NCBI GenBank assembly: GCA_934045905.1
Contig: OW203768.1
Location: 34,625,060-34,689,059 of the forward strand
Reading direction: 5' to 3'
Length of the DNA: 64,000 bases
Origin: Leuctra nigra
Taxonomy: Eukaryota > Arthropoda > Insecta > Plecoptera > Leuctridae
Each line of letters opens with the position of its first letter. Positions within the stretch are counted from its first letter, which is position 1. Of the stretch, positions 61,409 to 64,000 are shown one piece after another. Position numbers and translations under genes: made by a program. The notes under the pieces were generated by a model. That model was not told where the DNA came from and searched no databases. It saw only the letters and a program-made list of their open reading frames with translations.

Positions 61409-62122
61409 TAGGGCTGTGCGGGTAGCATTTTTGGAGGTCGGGTCGGGTTCGAGTCGGGTAGTAAAAATACGTCGGGTATCGATCGGGTATATAAAAAAAT
61501 CATTGTTAACTCTCTAGGGTAGTATTTAGTTTGATTTACCATGAACAAATGATGAAGAAGCCTTTCTACTGTTGTTGGTACCCTTGCTTTTACCATTTGT
61601 ACCTGGTCTTGGACTATTACGTCACAACAAATCATTGTCAAATACCTCGCCTTCCTCATCTTTATCCACAACAAACCGATTGGCACCGTCCGTTGCTTGA
61701 CTGTACCTGGTCTTGTACTATTACGTCGCAATAAATCATTGTCAACAACCTCGTCCTGCTCATCACTATCCATAACAAACCTATTCATTGCACTTGGCAC
61801 TTTTACATAATTTAGAAACTCAACAACAAACTGTAAATTGGACGACGCACATATTTTCATCCATCAGTGTTTTCATCTCGTCAATTTCAAAATGGCGGAC
61901 GACCGACTTCACGGCGCAGGCGCTTAGCGCATGCCGCGGACTAGTGCAACCTAGCGGGAAAGAGCGCAACTACGTTCTGGAGACTTTTGGCGGCAGTTTC
62001 AAACCATGGATGATTACTTCAAACTACCCGAAATAACCCGTTTTTCGAGTTTTATATTTTGTTTTCGAGTGGGTTTCAACTACCCATCCGAACCCCAAAT
62101 TTCGGGTACCCGCACAGCCCTA
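61409..62122. mobile_element. 714-bp hAT-type element, TSD ATAATAAT
   Basis: Ends are TAGGGCTGTGCGGGTA and the exact inverse TACCCGCACAGCCCTA. ATAATAAT flanks both sides (61401-61408 and 62123-62130). Subterminal regions are rich in GGGTCGGGT or ACCC units. The middle contains two imperfect tandem copies (about 110 bp) of CCTGGTCTTG-ACTATTACGTC followed by AAATCATTGTCAA. On the minus strand these read as acidic peptides (VMDSDEQDEVVDNDLLRR), perhaps a relic of a transposase linker. Confidence 0.9.
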
Positions 62123-62249
62123 ATAATAATACAATAATATGCGGAAAAGATTCCACTAAATTTATGGGTCAGACCTAGAAAAGTGGGAATTACCTACAGT
62201 GCCATGCCTATAAATTGAAATGCTGAAAAAATGGGTGCGAGGGGCTTAA

Positions 62250-62644
62250 GAGGCAAACGGAAGCGAGCAAGAATCGCACGGTTCGTCAGAGCGTTTTTGA
62301 AATTTTGTCTTCCCACTTAAATAATTTTAAAAAATCAGATAGTAACGACCCATTACAGCCTAATAGACTAAATAATGCCGCACACTGAAGTACTTGACGA
62401 CCTCTGGTGCGACCTCAAAGTGTTTAATACGATTATTTTTTATTATTTTACTAAAAATATCGTATTTAACACTGTGAGGTCGTACCAGAGGTCAAATTCA
62501 ACTCCAGTGTGCGGCATTATTTAGTCTATTAGGCTGTAATGGGTCGTTACTATCTGTTTTTTTTAAATTATTTAGTGGAAAGACAAAATTTCAAAAAAAC
62601 GCTCTGACAAACCATGCGATACCCCGCTCGCTTCAGTTTGCCTC
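62250..62644. mobile_element. 395-bp foldback MITE, TSD TAA (PIF/Harbinger-like)
   Basis: Nearly the whole element is one inverted repeat with arms of about 180 bases around an AT-rich loop at about 62438. Ends are GAGGCAAAC and GTTTGCCTC, flanked by TAA (62247-62249 and 62645-62647). A 3-bp TAA or TTA duplication is typical of PIF/Harbinger MITEs. No coding capacity. Confidence 0.85.
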
Positions 62645-62660
62645 TAATGCATTAACTTAC

Positions 62661-63750
62661 CACTATGAACAGAACCCTTGGAAATGCCGAATTCACGTTC
62701 TCGAGTCCGAGTTCTGGGCAGGTGTTGTAGATGTGCTACCGAGTTTGTGTGCTACTTGGCGGCAAAGCCGTCGCCGCCAAGTGAAACCGAGCAAGGGAGC
62801 CGTTCCTCTGAGAAGCCACATTGACACACTGAAATAAGACCAGGAAATCCTGTCGTAAACAAACTAGAATATTGGAACAGGTTTCTTGTTTATTGACAAG
62901 AAAAAAACAATATTTATTGAGGGTACATAGAAGCCCTGCTAAGACAATGAAAATCAAACGGAGATGCCGAAAGGGCGACTAGGGGTTCCTTTTTCTTTAA
63001 ACATTAACTTACCGCTATGCTCGAAACCCGTGGAAATTCTGAGTTTCTTTGCACAGGCGCAGTTGGCGTCACTTGGAGCCGATGTGATTGTTGACATCAC
63101 GGAGTTGGCGTTTGCGTCGCTGTCAAATGCAACGTGCAGCAACAAGTTGACACGCAATGCAGAGAAGCCGCACCGACACTGTAAGAAGAACACGAAACAT
63201 TAGAATAATGAAACGAGAATGTGCCAAAGAAACTTGAAAATTGAATTCTCACATCAGTTTAATGAACCAATCAGCACGGGCCTCAGATAGGGGCGGTACT
63301 TAGAAATCATCATGTGCGAGTTTCATTTGCTAATCAACGGGGCTTGACACTATCTGCAAACAACTGCCATGAAAAATGTTTAACTAACTTACCACAACGT
63401 TCTTCAGGAATGCTTTAGCAAGTGCAGTTCTTCCAGGCAGTCACTCTACCCCCCATTCATCCTGCAACAGAAATAAGTCCATTTAATTTATTCTCAGTTT
63501 TATTTATTGAAGGATAAGTACTAAAATTATGAATGATTGAACTCTACATCAGTTTAATGAACCAATCAGCACGGACCTCAGATAGGGGCGGTACTTAGAA
63601 ATCATCATGTGAGAGTTTATTTACTAAACAATGGAGATTTTAGGTAAAAGCTACTAAAATAGAAGATCCCAAAAGAAACTTACCATCAAGGGTAAGTCTC
63701 GCAAAACTCTGCATTGCCAGCACGGTCTTTTAACGATGCTTCTGAATATT
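62661..63750 (-). CDS. Unrecognised minus-strand transcript with four exon-like blocks
   Basis: In minus-strand order the blocks are 63750-63684 (67 nt), 63461-63393 (69), 63178-63013 (166) and 62828-62661 (168). Each has an AG acceptor with a T-rich tract and a perfect GTAAGT donor. The paired lengths, the shared CxCGFS start of the last two, and the shared ending around ATTTCCA(C/A)GGGTTT-type sequence suggest each exon was duplicated next to itself. The 166-nt block has one frame open across its length. The 69-nt block has stops in all three frames, so the chain as a whole does not encode one protein. It may be a non-coding RNA, a decayed gene, or alternative exons. No family recognised. 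Confidence 0.45.
63251..63625. repeat. Duplicated intron segment, two copies 295 bp apart
   Basis: 63255-63335 and 63549-63625 share CATCAGTTTAATGAACCAATCAGCACGG, CCTCAGATAGGGGCGGTACTTAGAAATCATCATGTG and AGTTT blocks at over 90 percent identity. They lie in successive introns of the minus-strand exon series and support tandem duplication there. Confidence 0.85.
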
Positions 63751-63812
63751 CTGCAACAGCCAACAGATAGAATAGTATTAGTTTGAGTTGCTTTTAAAGA
63801 ATTAGTAGCTAC

Positions 63813-63988
63813 ATGGCTACCTCAAGATCACTTTCATCATTTACAGAGCTCGACGGATCAACTATTGGTACAGTACGTTCTACAAGGACCTTTCAGCGCC
63901 TGAGGGCAAATGCCAAAATACAAACGCCAATAAAATGCTGTATACACCTCAGAAATGTGGATTTTCTTCGGTCATCTATTGTTATGAG
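63813..63988 (+). CDS. Candidate first exon at the right edge
   Basis: ATG at 63813 opens 58 codons (starting MATSRSLSSFTELDG) up to a GTGAGG donor at 63989, just before a stop at 63990. Composition looks coding, but the minus strand is also readable here, and the window ends before any second exon. I do not recognise the peptide. Confidence 0.25.
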
Positions 63989-64000
63989 GTGAGGAAGAGG

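Overview
This is a window of an AT-rich animal nuclear genome, almost certainly an insect. There are no operons or ribosome binding sites, and genes are few and split by long introns with GT-AG junctions. Transposon-derived repeats are dense. The one gene I recognise with confidence is a knirps-family orphan nuclear receptor, closest to Drosophila knirps-like (knrl), which points to an arthropod. I cannot name the species; a hemipteran is only a guess.

Layout. 1-6.5 kb holds a dispersed repeat, long G tracts, a perfect 168-bp tandem array (about 1062-1884) and a first copy of an abundant non-TIR element. 6.5-9.2 kb is a 1.75-kb DNA transposon with an exact 8-bp target duplication, followed by another copy of the non-TIR element. 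10.7-11.5 kb is a hAT-type MITE. 11.5-20.6 kb is mostly unannotated AT-rich DNA with small foldback repeats. At 20989-21090 a 34-codon exon-like ORF ends at a perfect GTAAGT donor in phase 0. The first recognised exon of the receptor, 22 kb downstream, begins in phase 0 with its ATG immediately after the acceptor, so this could be a distant 5' exon. The space between carries SINE fragments, a 4 x 90-bp in-frame tandem repeat (34.6-35.0 kb), a further non-TIR element (37.1-38.0 kb) and a LINE 3' end (39.9-40.2 kb).

The receptor coding sequence runs 43096-47299 in two recognised exons: 26 codons for zinc finger 1, a 3190-bp intron, then 311 codons plus stop. It has a complete C4 DNA-binding domain, a Q/H-rich tract, conserved knrl blocks and two PxDL(S/T) CtBP-type motifs. 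There is no ligand-binding domain. A poly(A) signal lies at 48027.

48-64 kb is a transposon graveyard. It includes a retroposon with a 14-bp target duplication, a 1.4-kb hAT-type element carrying an internal minisatellite, and a LINE broken twice. One break is a THAP-domain (probably Kolobok-type) transposase element truncated at its 3' side. The other is a 547-bp hAT-type MITE that has captured part of the non-TIR family. Further right lie another hAT MITE, a PIF/Harbinger-like foldback MITE, and a minus-strand series of four exon-like blocks (62661-63750), each with perfect GTAAGT donors and lengths of 67, 69, 166 and 168, suggesting serial exon duplication in an unrecognised transcript.

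Nothing here is a bacterial-type defence system or operon. The most interesting material is the nested and chimeric mobile elements, the possible extra N-terminal exon of knrl, the 30-residue repeat, and the duplicated-exon transcript at the right edge.
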